A stretch of 64,000 bases of DNA. Source: Siphonodentalium dalli (lineage: Eukaryota; Mollusca; Scaphopoda; Gadilida; Siphonodentaliidae). Each line of letters opens with the position of its first letter. Within the stretch, counting starts at the first letter, position 1. Below are positions 1 to 11,822 of the stretch, one piece after another. The stretch spans positions 16,166,450-16,230,449 of the forward strand of contig CP136069.1 in NCBI GenBank assembly GCA_032622095.1, written 5' to 3'. The notes under the pieces are model-generated. The model saw only the letters and a list, made by a program, of their open reading frames with translations, had not been told where the DNA came from and ran no database searches. A program made the translations under genes and the position numbers.

Positions 1-87
1 TTTCTATCCAATCGTAACCAAATTTTTTACGGAGTTATGGCCCTTTTTCAACTTAGAATTCATGCATGCTGCCATAACTAAAAAACC

Positions 88-934
88 GTAACCAAATTTG
101 GTATGTGAGTTGCTCAGTCCAAAATACATGTCGAGTTCGAATATGGGTTTGATCCGATATTTTTTTATGGAGTTATGGCCCTTTGACATAGAATTCATGA
201 ATGCTTCGTTAAATCAACAATTTTTCAACTGATAGGAACCAAATTTTGTATGTGAGTTTCTCAACTCAAAATACAGGTCGAGCTCGAATATGGGTTTGAT
301 CCGATATATTTTAATGGAGTTATGGTCTTTTGATTATTTTATTTATCGCTAAAATATATCAAAGATACCCAGTTTGCACTGTCCAAATAGAATCTAATAA
401 ATCAGGTTTTAAGTTGTCTTATCACAGAGTTAGTATCCAGTTACAATGCCATGAATTGTCTCTCTCTCTTGCATTAAGATAATTAACTACTAGGAGATAT
501 GTTGGCCATATCATATATACTTTATATTAAAAGTATCTCTGGCCATATGCTGAGATAGAATAGAATAGCATAGATGGAATGTTTCTACTATATATTTGAT
601 ATGCATGGTTATTTAAATTCCATCTTAAAGGCATAATCTGGTTTCATTGTTTAATAGCATTACTATTGGAGATTAATAATGTGATTGTGTTTAGTAGATT
701 TGTTGGACATTAATTTCAATTGATTACAAATGTGAATTGAAATATTAAAGGGGCACACCAGGTTTGATATATTTTTCTTGTACTCTGCAAGTACACTTTA
801 GGCATAATGCGATAACTCTAACATTTTGTATTTGATCGGAACCAAATTTTGTATATAAGTTTCACAGCCCACAATACAGTTTGAGTTTGAATATAGGTTC
901 GATCCAATTTATTTTAAAGGAGTTATGACCCTTT
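88..934 (+). repeat. Three diverged ~97-bp direct repeats
   Basis: A unit running from 'ACCAAATTT' through 'GATCCGAT' to 'GGAGTTATG' occurs at about 88-183, 235-331 and 838-934, with clear divergence between copies. No reading frame of note is present. The stretch between and after the copies (332-837 and 935-1960) is AT-rich with nothing I can recognise. Confidence 0.7.
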
Positions 935-1966
935 TTCGAAAACAAATTTGAAAAAATAATTTTTATTTTTATGTTTTATAATAATAATAATAAAAAAAAT
1001 GTCAGTGACTCTTTCATTGGTTTTCATTTAGATATTGATGATTATGATACACGTTGATAAAAAGGTTCCCAATCTTTTTTTTTAAATAATTAAAAACAAT
1101 TTTTTTTAAGTTAAACAAATTTGAAAAACTAACACAATTATAACTCTGCCAAGGGTACCCTGAATCACCACACCAAATTTGTTTAAATCTGTCCAAAATC
1201 TTGTGTTATGTACTGGTAAATCTGTTTGGAGAAACATTAAAACCAATTCACCAATTCTATCCCATGCCTTTCGACTACTTAGCTATTGATAAGGCTATAT
1301 TATTTTCCGATGTCTCTTATGCCAGTGTGCAAATAATGTCACGATAAAGAAGGCTATGGTACGGTATCTAATTTAAATTAAAGATTCAACAATAAACATC
1401 ACATGATATTAACAGTAGACATGTACATCTGTGCTGCAGAGTTATATCTTCAGCTGGTCTGAGGTCATTATAATTATTATTGGTTTAATAGAGAGGTCAG
1501 TTTTCAACATACACAATTCCTGTGATTGTTGAGAGCTCTGCTATATAATTGATATTAATGGGTCAGCAGTGTGGTGGCTTATCTGTATACTATATTGTTG
1601 ATATTATTATTATTGTAAACTTAAATTGAACTCACTTAACCTAAGTATTCCAGGTCCAGGTCACACCTTTCACATTTAACCCAAGGCTGTGGTGGTTTAG
1701 CATTACCGATCCTGTAAGAGTGTATTCTCTTATATAAATGCCAGTGACCCATAAATTCCCATAATTTGTGTGATGTAAATTTGTCTATAATAGTACATAA
1801 CCGTATACTCTATAATTCAACACCAAAACTCTCATTTATCCGATCATAGTAAATTTTGATCGCCAAGGGATGGGTTAACATCTGCCGATCGTGATCGGCC
1901 TCTCGTCTTATTGAATAGTATAAACCCATATCAAATATTCCGGAGATTAGGCAATGTATATACATG
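935..1966. other. AT-rich stretch, no gene seen
   Basis: Homopolymer A/T runs and simple AT-rich sequence. I see no splice-flanked coding exon, RNA gene or repeat copy that I can tie to another place in the window. Confidence 0.5.
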
Positions 1967-1968
1967 CT

Positions 1969-2061
1969 CTAGATCATGCCATGAATCTCTACTCTGGCTG
2001 ACTCCCGTAGACGTATTGCCAGGGCGGGCGTCATCCAGCGTAGAGATTCATGACATGATTT
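1969..2061. repeat. Short hairpin, end of the 'TAGATCATGCC' MITE family
   Basis: The left arm TAGATCATGCCATGAATCTC pairs with a near-complement ending near 2061. The same terminal sequence bounds the MITE at 34089-34599 and occurs as a lone end at about 49500-49545 and in 47610-47750, so this is a deleted or solo-end copy of that family. Confidence 0.7.
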
Positions 2062-2688
2062 AATACAGGCTCAAGTTGTTGGAGCACTACAGGGAAGGGA
2101 ATCTTGAGCTCATTGTGCATTAAAAGGTGAGGTAACCCTTCATATTGCCTCTCATTTGAATATACCATGAAAATATCAGTGTTTTCTCATGATCCATTTG
2201 AAATTTTGACACTTGGCTAATTTTAGCAATTATTTTACTTTTAAAATATAAAACATATAAAGCTTGATAAATTGACACCAACAAATTTCATGCATATGGA
2301 TGATACCATATAAAATAATTTTTAATCATAAATAATAAATTTTATACTTCATCCTTATGCAATGTATATATGCTCCCAAGGTTGCTTCACTTTTCAGGAG
2401 CAGGACAGAATTTTTCATTCTTTTGAATTTCAGTTCAACTTTTTTATTCAATTTTATGCATTTTTGTTCAGTTACTTATGAGTTTCTTCATTGGTCTTCT
2501 ATTTGCTTTTGCCTCTTTTCCAGTTAATGCCAGATATATTCATTGTACTTATCAAATCACCTGTTTGGCAGTTGCCCCAGAATTTCTTCACTGTTGTTAT
2601 ATTCCACTACCAGTCTCGGTTTCTCTGTTCTTATGGCAGTTATGCATGCCTCTTCTTTCTCTTTTCATGGCAGTATACTAGTATCACT

Positions 2689-3012
2689 ATGAGAATATGT
2701 GCAATTAAAGGGTGTGGCGCATACCATTTGGATAAATGGAAGGAGAAAATCTGTGAAATTCATAAATGCAAGAATGGTTTCGACAAATATACATGTACAT
2801 GTATGTCGCCTCCACATAATCCTCAGCACGTTGAGGGCGATGGAGTACCAAGTAGATGTTTTTTGATGCTTGTATTCCCCACGGAAAGAAAAGATCCAAG
2901 TAGCAGGTTGAGGTTGACAAACTTCACAAAGTCTAACCGTACAAAGGTGATATTTGGCGGCCTGTTAGTTCCAGCAGAGTGTGTTCTCTACATTTCATAG
3001 ATGGTGAGCAAG
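2689..3012 (+). pseudogene. THAP-like C2CH zinc finger remnant of a transposon protein
   Basis: The frame opening at the ATG at 2689 begins MRICAIKGCGAYHLDKWKE, then a Cys/His cluster (CEIHKC, CTC), then FPTERKDPSSRLRL. This order of spaced cysteines, a Lys-Trp-Lys segment and a 'FPT-x-x-K-D-P' block matches the THAP-like zinc fingers found at the N-terminus of many animal transposase-derived proteins, as I know them. The expected closing block, tryptophan-x-proline followed by SRVCSLHFIDGE, is present at about 2955-3010 but in a different frame, so at least one frameshift lies around 2940-2957. The upstream part of the open frame (2491-2688) looks like unrelated AT-rich sequence. No transposase body is visible downstream, so this is a broken fragment. 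A DNA-binding role would be the ancestral one; present function is unlikely. Confidence 0.55.
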
Positions 3013-4478
3013 ATTTTCAACTCTGGTGTTCTTGGTTTATTCCCGCTTTTGAGTTCAAGAAATTAACAATATCATGGTACATTGTCACGTGAATCATTAT
3101 GGGTGGCGATTTGGTAATTCCCTCCGACTCGCCTTTCCATCCTGTGGTCAGATCTGATAAAGGGTCTGGCAATCTTTTTTCATGAATTTTAAGCTAGAAT
3201 GTCATTATTTTCTGAGGTTTTTTTCTCATCAGGATATATGTCCACTATCAACTGTCAACCATCGGGCCCGGTGGCATCGTAGAAATCATTCGATTTTTGC
3301 CGAGATTTACCCAATAAAAACGCAATTTTCGCTTTTACTGCATGACTAGAAGCCGACAAGATGCAACCGCAGGACACATCTTCTATTCATTTTTGTATCT
3401 AAGGCTAAAAAGTCACGATATTGCGTAAAATAGTGACGGCTAAATCGTTTTGACAGCCGATTATTTACACTGACGACGCACAAGTTCAGCGGATATTATC
3501 TCACTTGACCTCTGACCTCAAATTCGCTGCGGAATGTCTACATGGATTATAGAATTGCGCTGTGTTATGTAAACAGAAGCAAAACTTATGTAAGACGAGC
3601 AGGTTCTTGTTTACGTACACCATCGTACATCTTGACGACAATATACTATTTACGCGTTGAATATGTTTGGCATATGAACAAAACTATATATTTTTTAATT
3701 TTCCTTCTGTTAATGGCGATTTGAACAAATATTGAATATTTATGCAACGAATGCCGCCCGTACCTTTAATGCCTAGTCACAGTCGAAATGTGTGCCATCA
3801 AAACTTACCTTTAAGTCAAATTGGCATAAATCCTTTGAAATATTTTTGATTGAAAGGACTATGAATCTGTAAAACTTAAGATGGGTCCAACTTCAATGCC
3901 AATCAATCAACACTGCACTGTTATATTAATTGCGTACTCCAGATTTCAGATTGCACATATGTAACGCGCGATTATAAGCTGACTGGGTCGCTTATTCATT
4001 AAAATTGTGAGGAGTGATGGTGCATGATATCTCACGTACCGGCCTATATAGAGCAGTGGTCAGTAACGGTGTTCTCCGGATAATTATTTGTGTTTACCCA
4101 GCAAACAATGTGGTGGTCAGACTCAGGTCAGTGGCAGATAAGAACATTATGCCATGGCCAGTGATTCGTGTGTATACGTTTGCACAGATTCATCCTCAAC
4201 CTGATCTCATCTTCGATGTTGTAATCATGTTGGGCCCTGCTATCTGTGGATCGCTATCCCTGTATATCATAACAAGATACCACGCAGGCAGATATATAGC
4301 GCGATCAAATGCAAACATTCCAAAATGAATGGGAACACATTACTTTAATCATTGCTTGCTAATGCTAAGAACAAAGAAATTCCTAACGATCGAGATCAAT
4401 TATCCACTAAAACGAGGCGAGTCTCCCGGAACAGTCGTTTTATCTTATGAACATTTAATCTTTTCAATTTTAACTTGA
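3013..4478. other. No gene seen; contains one half of a diverged duplication
   Basis: No supported exon. The segment about 4105-4260 is similar to about 5300-5430 (shared blocks around AACAATGTGG, TGGTCAG, CATTATGC and CCTGCTATCT), an old direct duplication. Confidence 0.45.
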
Positions 4479-4918
4479 TTAAACAGACATGGCTCACTCG
4501 AACCTCCCAATTTTGTTCTACGTAATTTGGAGCGACGGATACAATAGGTCTATAAATAATATTGATATACCGGCTTCATATGCTCTGAAAAACGCTTGCC
4601 AATGGCACAGCCATTTTTCAGCAGTTATCAACTTTTCGCCAGAATTCAGACAGACGCTCTTTATTGCTACCATACAAGAATATAGACTTAACACTGAACG
4701 CTCTTTTCTGTTCCATGTCGCGCAAATAGCTGTTTTGTGTTTGGGACCCAAACACCGTATTCACAGTTGTATTTTTCATTACTTCAATACGTCTTGGGTT
4801 ACATAATGCTCGTAGAAAGGTAGTTCAGATGTATATCGACCTATTTCGATACTGAGAAAAATGCAAAAGCGAACAATGTTATGTTTGTTTTGGAGCGCAA
4901 ACCACCATGTGGCTTTGA
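4479..4918 (+). repeat. Interspersed repeat R1, copy 1
   Basis: A ~440-bp unit starting TTAAAC(A/G)GACATGGC and ending CCATGTGGCTTT. Inside it are GAACGCTCTTTTCTG, GTTTGGGACC(C)AAAC and ATGCTCGTAGAAAGGTA. The ends form a weak inverted pair (TTAAACGGACATGGC and GCCATGTGGCTTTAA), suggesting a non-autonomous DNA element at TTAA. Other copies are at 13977, 16046 and 17612. Confidence 0.8.
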
Positions 4919-5452
4919 ACTAATTAATTTAGAAATTACTATAAAACCACCAGCACCGAACAATTAGTGTAGAAATATTTTTCCTTTAAGCGAGAGAGAA
5001 AGTTGGAGTGCCAGTGACCCCACCCCTCCCCATATCGTAGTATTATGTCTATATATGATGTTTGTTTTATGTGTTACAATACTACATGTACATACTATAT
5101 ATAAAATTGAATATTTAAAAAAAAAAAATAATAAATAAATGTTCTGCTATCTGAGTTCGGTATACAGTGGGAATATTTATCAATAATTATCCTATTATTA
5201 CCTGGCTACCATATCAAGAAACTTCTCAACAATATTTACATCATCGTTCTTATATACACAATATGCGAGTGCGATTCACAAAAGCCAATCAAACAATGTG
5301 GGGTGGTCAGTGGCAGACAATGACATTATGCTGTGGGCGGAGAGTGCGTTTGCAGTTCCAGCCTCAAACTGACCTTCGACACCGTAATCAATCTAGGTCC
5401 TGCTATCTTAGTTTGGCATCCAGTGGGGCGGAAAGGGCCAGATAACTACGCT

Positions 5453-5851
5453 TTAACCCTTTACCCAACAGAACGGCCCTGTGCCAATGCATTCTCTTAT
5501 ATATGCGAGTCGACCATAGGTCGCCTCGCATATATAAGAGAATGCATTGGCTTAACACATTAACAATTATAAAATTGTTAAAAAATGTAAGAAAAAATGG
5601 TAAAAAGTGTTAAAAAAAGATTTTTTTTAGGCCAATGCATTCTCTTATATATGCGAGGCGACCTATGGTCGACTCGCATATATAAGAGAATGCATTGGCA
5701 CAGGGCTAACTGTAACTATCACAATGTGGTCAAGGAGCCGGTTCCAATGATATCCATATTTGTATGGTTATATTGAGACAGACCGAAGATATTTTAGGCT
5801 GTTGAAGCTTTATTTGGCCGGTTTCGGCCGGTTTGTTGGGTAGAGGGTTAA
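5453..5851 (+). mobile_element. TTAA-flanked MITE, family A (two hairpins)
   Basis: Flanked by TTAA at 5453-5456 and 5848-5851, with terminal inverted repeats TTAACCCTTTACCCAACA. A TTAA target with ends beginning CCC is typical of piggyBac-type elements, so a piggyBac-like non-autonomous element is the best guess. Two 69-bp hairpins (5483-5551 and 5631-5699) are inverted relative to one another, making the whole element nearly palindromic. There is no coding capacity. Confidence 0.85.
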
Positions 5852-7252
5852 ACTTGTCAGTGAACAAAGACAACTGTCTAAATTTCTAATCTAGTTCATG
5901 GAAGTAAAATTATAATATATTATTACAATATATAAAACGTATCCTGATAATATATAATGAACTTGATATCAGTTGTCCTGAGATAACTAGATGTGCCCCA
6001 TTCAATGATGACCCAATTTATGCAGATCGATGCATAATTATGATAAGTGTTCAACTGCTAATGTGACTAGTGATCTGAAGCCAGATATAATCAAGAAGTT
6101 TTCTATAGCAGCATAGAACAGGACAGAATAATCTACCCAAATATCCACCCATTTGACCATCAAAATAGGGGTGGTCCAATACATGGATATGTACAACATA
6201 TTTTCTTCACACCGACAAGTCCTAATGAATGATAACCTTAATCCGAAACTAGTAGACCCTTTTCGCAAAGGTTTATCTGTTACTGGTGTTCTTCTCTAGA
6301 TCTTCACCCGCTTTTCTCTCTTATTATAGAAAACATAGATTCCCTTCCACTTTAAATTGTAGAAAAACACAAGATAGAACAATCACATTCGCAGGCAGCA
6401 CATATTCTATGAGAATAATGGTTACGAGATCATCAAAGGTGTACCGTATACCATTGAAGTGAGTCGTACCTTTGAATCAAAATTTTAGTTGCAAATTATC
6501 AAAGTCAAATCTTTAAGCAACACGGTTAACAGAGAAATAACTTTATCTTATACCGGTTTGATGTTATACTGTGTATTAAATTTTAGCTATATCTTACATA
6601 TGTGTATTATACTCCAAGAAAGGACTATGCACAACGTGACCTTTCACCTCACGACGTTGCTGCCTTGGCGACGTATCAACAAACTCTCGCCTCGAAATTG
6701 GGTCACATCTACTTTGAACAGCGTTTCGGGTGGTTTAAACGAATAAACTAATGCATACAAGCGGAATAAAATAGTACTGTAGTTACATATTCGATGAAAC
6801 ATGATTACATGTCCCTAATAAGACTAAATTTTAGCTTTCACTATTCTGTTCCTATCATTTTTAGACCGCACAAAATTAGCAAAATTTACGATATACACTT
6901 TTCTCAGAACTTGCATGATTATTTTCAATCTAGCGAATTCTGAACTATAACAGTTTGAATGACTTTGCTTTTTGTTTGAGAACATTGATATTTTATTGAA
7001 AGAATTTCAGTTCCGATTTCTCTACATGGATTCATATTAAATCAGGACTTATATCTTGTTTATTGCCGACAAATCACACCACTGTTCCATAAATTCGCGA
7101 CATCATCACATGTACTGTAACTGCGTATTCATGCGTAACGGGAATTGCTCTTCGAAATGACCAAAATATAGGTTGTTTTTGTCTGAAAACTGTCATAAAT
7201 TTTGCTTAATTTTACCCAAAATTATAGTGTCAGTTGGCATAAGATAAATACA
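5852..7252. other. AT-rich stretch, no gene seen
   Basis: Only short shadow reading frames occur. I see no repeat shared with elsewhere and no splice-flanked coding segment. Confidence 0.4.
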
Positions 7253-7396
7253 ACAATAGCATAGTGTGTTTTGAGATGTGTTTATCTCAACTCGTTAGAA
7301 GTGTGATTTTTCGCTCGGCAAAGCCTCGCGAAAATTCATACTTCTAACTCATTGAGATAAAACACATCTCAAAACACACTAGGCCTATGCTATTAT
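7253..7396. repeat. Near-perfect palindrome (~144 bp)
   Basis: The left arm AATAGCATAGTGTGTTTTGAG is complemented by CTCAAAACACACTAGGCCTATGCTATT at the right, with further pairing through GTTAGAAGT and ACTTCTAAC and a short GC-rich centre near 7320. The shape is that of a hairpin MITE. Confidence 0.85.
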
Positions 7397-8017
7397 CGTA
7401 TATTATATCTCACGTGACTTTCTCGTATTCTGTTTGGCTGCACACTGCTATACTATTTTACGATAGTACCCCAGTAGGATTCCTACATGTCTACTATTCT
7501 TTTTCTATTTATAGTAACAAACTCATTTCGCGAAATCGGGTTGCCGCCTGAAGATACCGCTAATCTGAAACTATACCTTGTGCGATACGTGTTGCAATAT
7601 CGGTACATCATTAGATGTATTGGTGAATTGTAATGATCTTACAAATGTCTTGCATAGCTATCCAATGTATTTAATAGTTTGTCCGTTTAGTTGGCAAGCG
7701 ACCAGTCCTAATTTTGGTAAAGCCAGTAGACGTTATTTATAACTTCATTTCCGTTTTCTAAAAGTTCGCCAAAATATCTTTGCTAATGACGTATTTATAG
7801 AAATAAATGCATGAATCAGAAGACATTCTGTTATATGTAACTAATAACAATATATATGCTCCCCTGCTATATCGTCAAAAGAATGCCGTAAATTGTAAAA
7901 TTTGACAGATTTCCAAAATTCACAGTAAATAAAAATGTGACAAAAACAGACACAGCAATTTTGAGAGAATTGACACCAATGTTCGATATAATATAATAAA
8001 TAATGAATGTCTTGTCG

Positions 8018-8117
8018 TTGACTATGCCAAAATAGTGGTCCTCGAGGGGGAATAGTCCACTCTCCTGCGGCGCGTGGACTATTCCTCATCGAGGACCACT
8101 ATTTTGGCATAGTCAAC
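8018..8117. repeat. Near-perfect palindrome (~100 bp)
   Basis: GTTGACTATGCCAAAATAGT at the left is matched by its reverse complement at the right end. The stem continues through GGTCCTCGA and GGGGAATAGTCCAC, with the loop near 8070. It lies about 25 bp outside the inverted terminal sequence that starts at 8140. Confidence 0.85.
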
Positions 8118-9540
8118 TCCAAGCCAATCATTATCTATATAATAGTCGGATTCCTTATGTCGAAAAAAAATGGTCGCGCGTTTTCGGAATGTTAAAAGCG
8201 ATATGAGAACAGTTTCTATACCACCAGTGTGTCTATTTTCAGAATCTACCTGTTTCCAGCTTGATATTTTAGTGGAAACAGGTTTGTGTGAGGCTTTTGT
8301 TTGTGTACCCCTCTATTGTTCCCCCGTCCACCTGGTAATAAAAACATGCTATTACGCATAGCAAGTTCGGTAAGTGGCTTTCTTTGTTCTTAGAAATCTA
8401 AAAACATGGAGAGATCTTGCCACAAATTACTTAATTTCAGATCTCAATGTGGAATTTTATCATAAAATCATCAGATGAATTGTATTTATGACTGCATTTT
8501 CAATTTTCTTTCCCAAATATTAAGATATTGTATATTCTTAAAATCAGCTAGATCGCATATAGACGAACATGAATAATCTACTAGGATGTCTTGATCATAT
8601 ACCACAAAAAAAACTTCGATACATCGATTTTTGGTGAAGATATCGCAGAAAAGCTAACCCTACCCCCACCCTCGCTGATTTCACAAGTCAGATTCCTTTG
8701 GTCGAAAACAACGGTTGCGCAATATTTATATATCAATAGCGTGTCTACTTTCAGAGTTTACCTGTGTCCAGTTGAAACTTTATTAAAAAATAAAGTGTTT
8801 CTGGACTGTTTTAAGAATTTAAAGAGCGTTTGCTTATTATACAAATATTAATCATCATAACTAACCTTCTGGTGGATGTGCGAGTTGAAATTAACAAAAT
8901 TATCAAATATGGAGGTATACTTTCAGAGTCTACTTGTTTCCAGTCTGACATTTTAGTGGAAACAAATTGTTTGGATGGTTTTAAAAATTTAAAGAGCGTT
9001 TACTGTTTATTAACTTACACGATTAGCCTTTTCATGAATTGTGCGAGTTGATATTATACACATATGTCAAGTATGACTCTGAAATGTATCTTTGAGAATG
9101 ATGTCGTCAGATAAGTCTCCGCGGGTAGTGTACCACAGTTGCGAACAAAACTAAAGTTGGACCCTATAATGTTCACAGTGGTGGAACTTAATGGCTATCA
9201 TATATGCATGGCTCTTACATGTGATCTATCATAACTACATGTGATTTTACCAAATTAACTTGCAATATAGTCAGGCCACCAGATACAGTGGTTGATTAAA
9301 AATGTGGTTCATATCAATCATATACATCACAATCACGTGCTCCAGTGATAATGTCCACTATTCTGCAAATGTAATGTTTATCATGACTACAGTTTCAGAA
9401 TGTCGTTGTAAAATTGATTGGTGTTGTTTTTTCATCAATTTACAAAATTAATGTTTATTTCCAGGACGAAGTACCGCATAATACGGAGTTTTGTGCTAAC
9501 AATTCTGCGAGTCATATTTATGTAAGTGTCGGTCAACACT

Positions 9541-10624
9541 TTTAGGACATGGGAATATTTTGTTTATGTCGTAGCCACGAAATACTAATTCGTGGCCACG
9601 AAATAACTAATTGTGATATACGATCGTCAGTCCCATTGTTGTAATGGAAGCGGATAGAGATGATCTGGTTGTAGTTGTCCACCATCTTGGCATGATCCAC
9701 GGCGATTTGAGATAAAGGGTGTTGCAGAGTGGCCCGTAAAACAAATTAAGTAATCACCATTTCACCAACCCAATCCAAAGTTGCCGCCTTCCTGGGGGTG
9801 GGTCACATATGGCACTCACGACGTTCAGTATATCTTGGGGCCACCCTACAGCACCAATTCTACCACATCAAACGGTTAAGGGGCCGAGAAATTGTATAGG
9901 TGCCATATTTGAACCCATCTGGGGCGACCATTTTGGTTCGGGGACGGCGAAAGCCGGTGAATATTTAGTTTGTCTCATCATGGGTCACCCTACAACATAT
10001 TGTATTCTACCTAAAATGGTGGGGTAGTTGCATGGTACCATATATGGACACCAATGATCATTTATCATTTTCGCTCGAATGGGCTGAAGGTGTGAAAATT
10101 GAGCTTGCTTTGCGAGCCACCGTACAGCACCCTTTATTTGATCTATATAATGTCATTCCCATTCGATCATTTGTGGTAAAAACTAATGAATATAAAGTTT
10201 TTCTTGGAGCCACCTGACCCGTGTTTCCCAGTTCTCTCTGGGCTAGTTTATATCGGACGTTCATATCCCCATAGAGCCCGGGTCCCACACCATAAGTGGT
10301 TTATAGTAGATTAATTATCTGCGATCGTACGCATTGGTTCTAAAACATCATCAAGTGTAACCATACCGTAGCAGGGTGGCAGTAAGACAGTCTAACCTGA
10401 CTATGCCACCCCTCGAATATACAATACAATATTTGTCAAATGTATTATGTATTACCATGTGTATATTGAAATAAAATATCCTATCCTATCCTATCATAAC
10501 GTAAAGGTATCTGGATATATGCAAAGGTCAATCAGTTATAATTCGCCACGAATTAGTATTTCGTGGCCACGAATTAGTATTTCGTGGCCACGAAATAAAA
10601 AAAAACAATTTCCCATGTCCTAAA
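9541..10624. mobile_element. ~1.08-kb element with inverted ends TTTAGGACATGGGAA
   Basis: TTTAGGACATGGGAA at 9541 pairs with TTCCCATGTCCTAAA ending at 10623. Just inside each end are copies of the palindromic word ATTTCGTGGCCACGAA(AT). No transposase is recognisable inside. It lies within the larger inverted structure at 8140-13030. Confidence 0.7.
10369..10497 (+). repeat. Probable retroposon 3' tail with (TATCC)n
   Basis: A hairpin (GGGTGGCA at about 10374 and TGCCACCC at about 10404) is followed by a low-complexity stretch and then AATAAAA plus TATCCTATCCTATCCTATC. Short pentamer repeats after an AATAAA-like word are a common 3' end of non-LTR retroposons. No reverse transcriptase is present, so this is at most a 5'-truncated tail. 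Confidence 0.35.
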
Positions 10625-11416
10625 CCAGCCACCGTAGCTTATGGATCATTCTGTTTTTGTACTAACTTTGGAGAAACCCGACCAGCATCAATGTAACAAC
10701 TACAACAACTCATCTATGCCAATGATATGTTTAGACATACACGTGCACGGATAGGGTGGTATTGTTTAAAAATGTTAAACAATGTTATCATGTCCATATG
10801 TATTGCTAAATATTGCTGGGCATATATAGATGGTTGTTCTATAATTCCTGGTCGGGTTTATCAAAATTGGGAGTTTAAATTTTGTTCATCTGATGATAAT
10901 GAAAATACTTTCTCCGTCCACTTGATACATCCCTCGGCATACATGTTTCACATACTAAATTAACACCTTAGTCAACATAACAAATCACTCCCTCAAATCC
11001 TTTGCCACAAGAATAAAAATAAATTGTCAGTATAAATAGGCAAGACATCTCTGGACACTTTCTAAGAGATATTTTATTTATAAGAAGATATATGTGTGCA
11101 TTATGTGCCTGGTCTTATATATAGTACAACACAGTAAGATGCAAGTGACACAGTGCAGGGACAATACTGTGTCGAAGAACATATTTGAAGGGATCCTTCC
11201 ATCATCCTTCATAATGTATCATGACTCCATCTGTTGTGAACAAACCATCGACTAGGCTTAATGGATCGTTCTCCCCCAATAATATAATTGGCTTTGAACC
11301 GATCAACATTTTGGGCCGTGGCATTTCCCCGTAAATTAGATAGTGTCTATAGTCGGATGGTATTGGTTATGTTCAAATGGTGACACAGATATGAAACTGT
11401 ACATGATAGTGCCCCA

Positions 11417-11822
11417 TGGGCCATTGATCATTATAAGATCGAGAAACTTAGTCTTGGAAATTACCGGGAATTCACTAGAAATTGCAATTGTAGCTGACAG
11501 GGTCGTAATTCAACGTTTGCGTTTCCGATGCAGTTAATACCCAAAATGTGAAATTTGAGATATACCTGGCCGTCAAAGTGTCTTATTTAAGGTTAGCAAC
11601 GGTTGCTAATCAAATGCCACAATGGTGTACTAATCATTCATTGGTATTGCCTTAATTTAGTCAGTGTATAATCACATGGTGCTGGTTTTGTTCACAGTTG
11701 GGCACATGTATGTCTAAAACTATGCAGCCATGCTCTGCATAGGCCACTGGTCATTATAAGATCGGGAGACTTTGCCACCTGTCGCCTACTGGGAATTTGC
11801 AGGAAATGCAACTATGGTTGAT
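11417..11822 (+). repeat. Two diverged copies of a ~85-bp unit
   Basis: GGGCCATTGATCATTATAAG at 11417 and AGGCCACTGGTCATTATAAG at 11741 start parallel blocks that both continue through GATCG(A/G)GA(A/G)AC, GGGAATT and GAAATTGCAA or GAAATGCAA. No gene is seen in the surrounding 10625-12965 stretch. A second short direct repeat there is TCTCCATAGGG...GTGTTAAATTTT at about 12514 and 12691. Confidence 0.5.

Noticed and set aside
5483-5551. Strong hairpins read as terminators or tRNA/miRNA genes
   Set aside because: They are parts of repeated TTAA-flanked MITEs. A small-RNA role is possible but not shown by sequence, so it is kept as a finding, not a gene.
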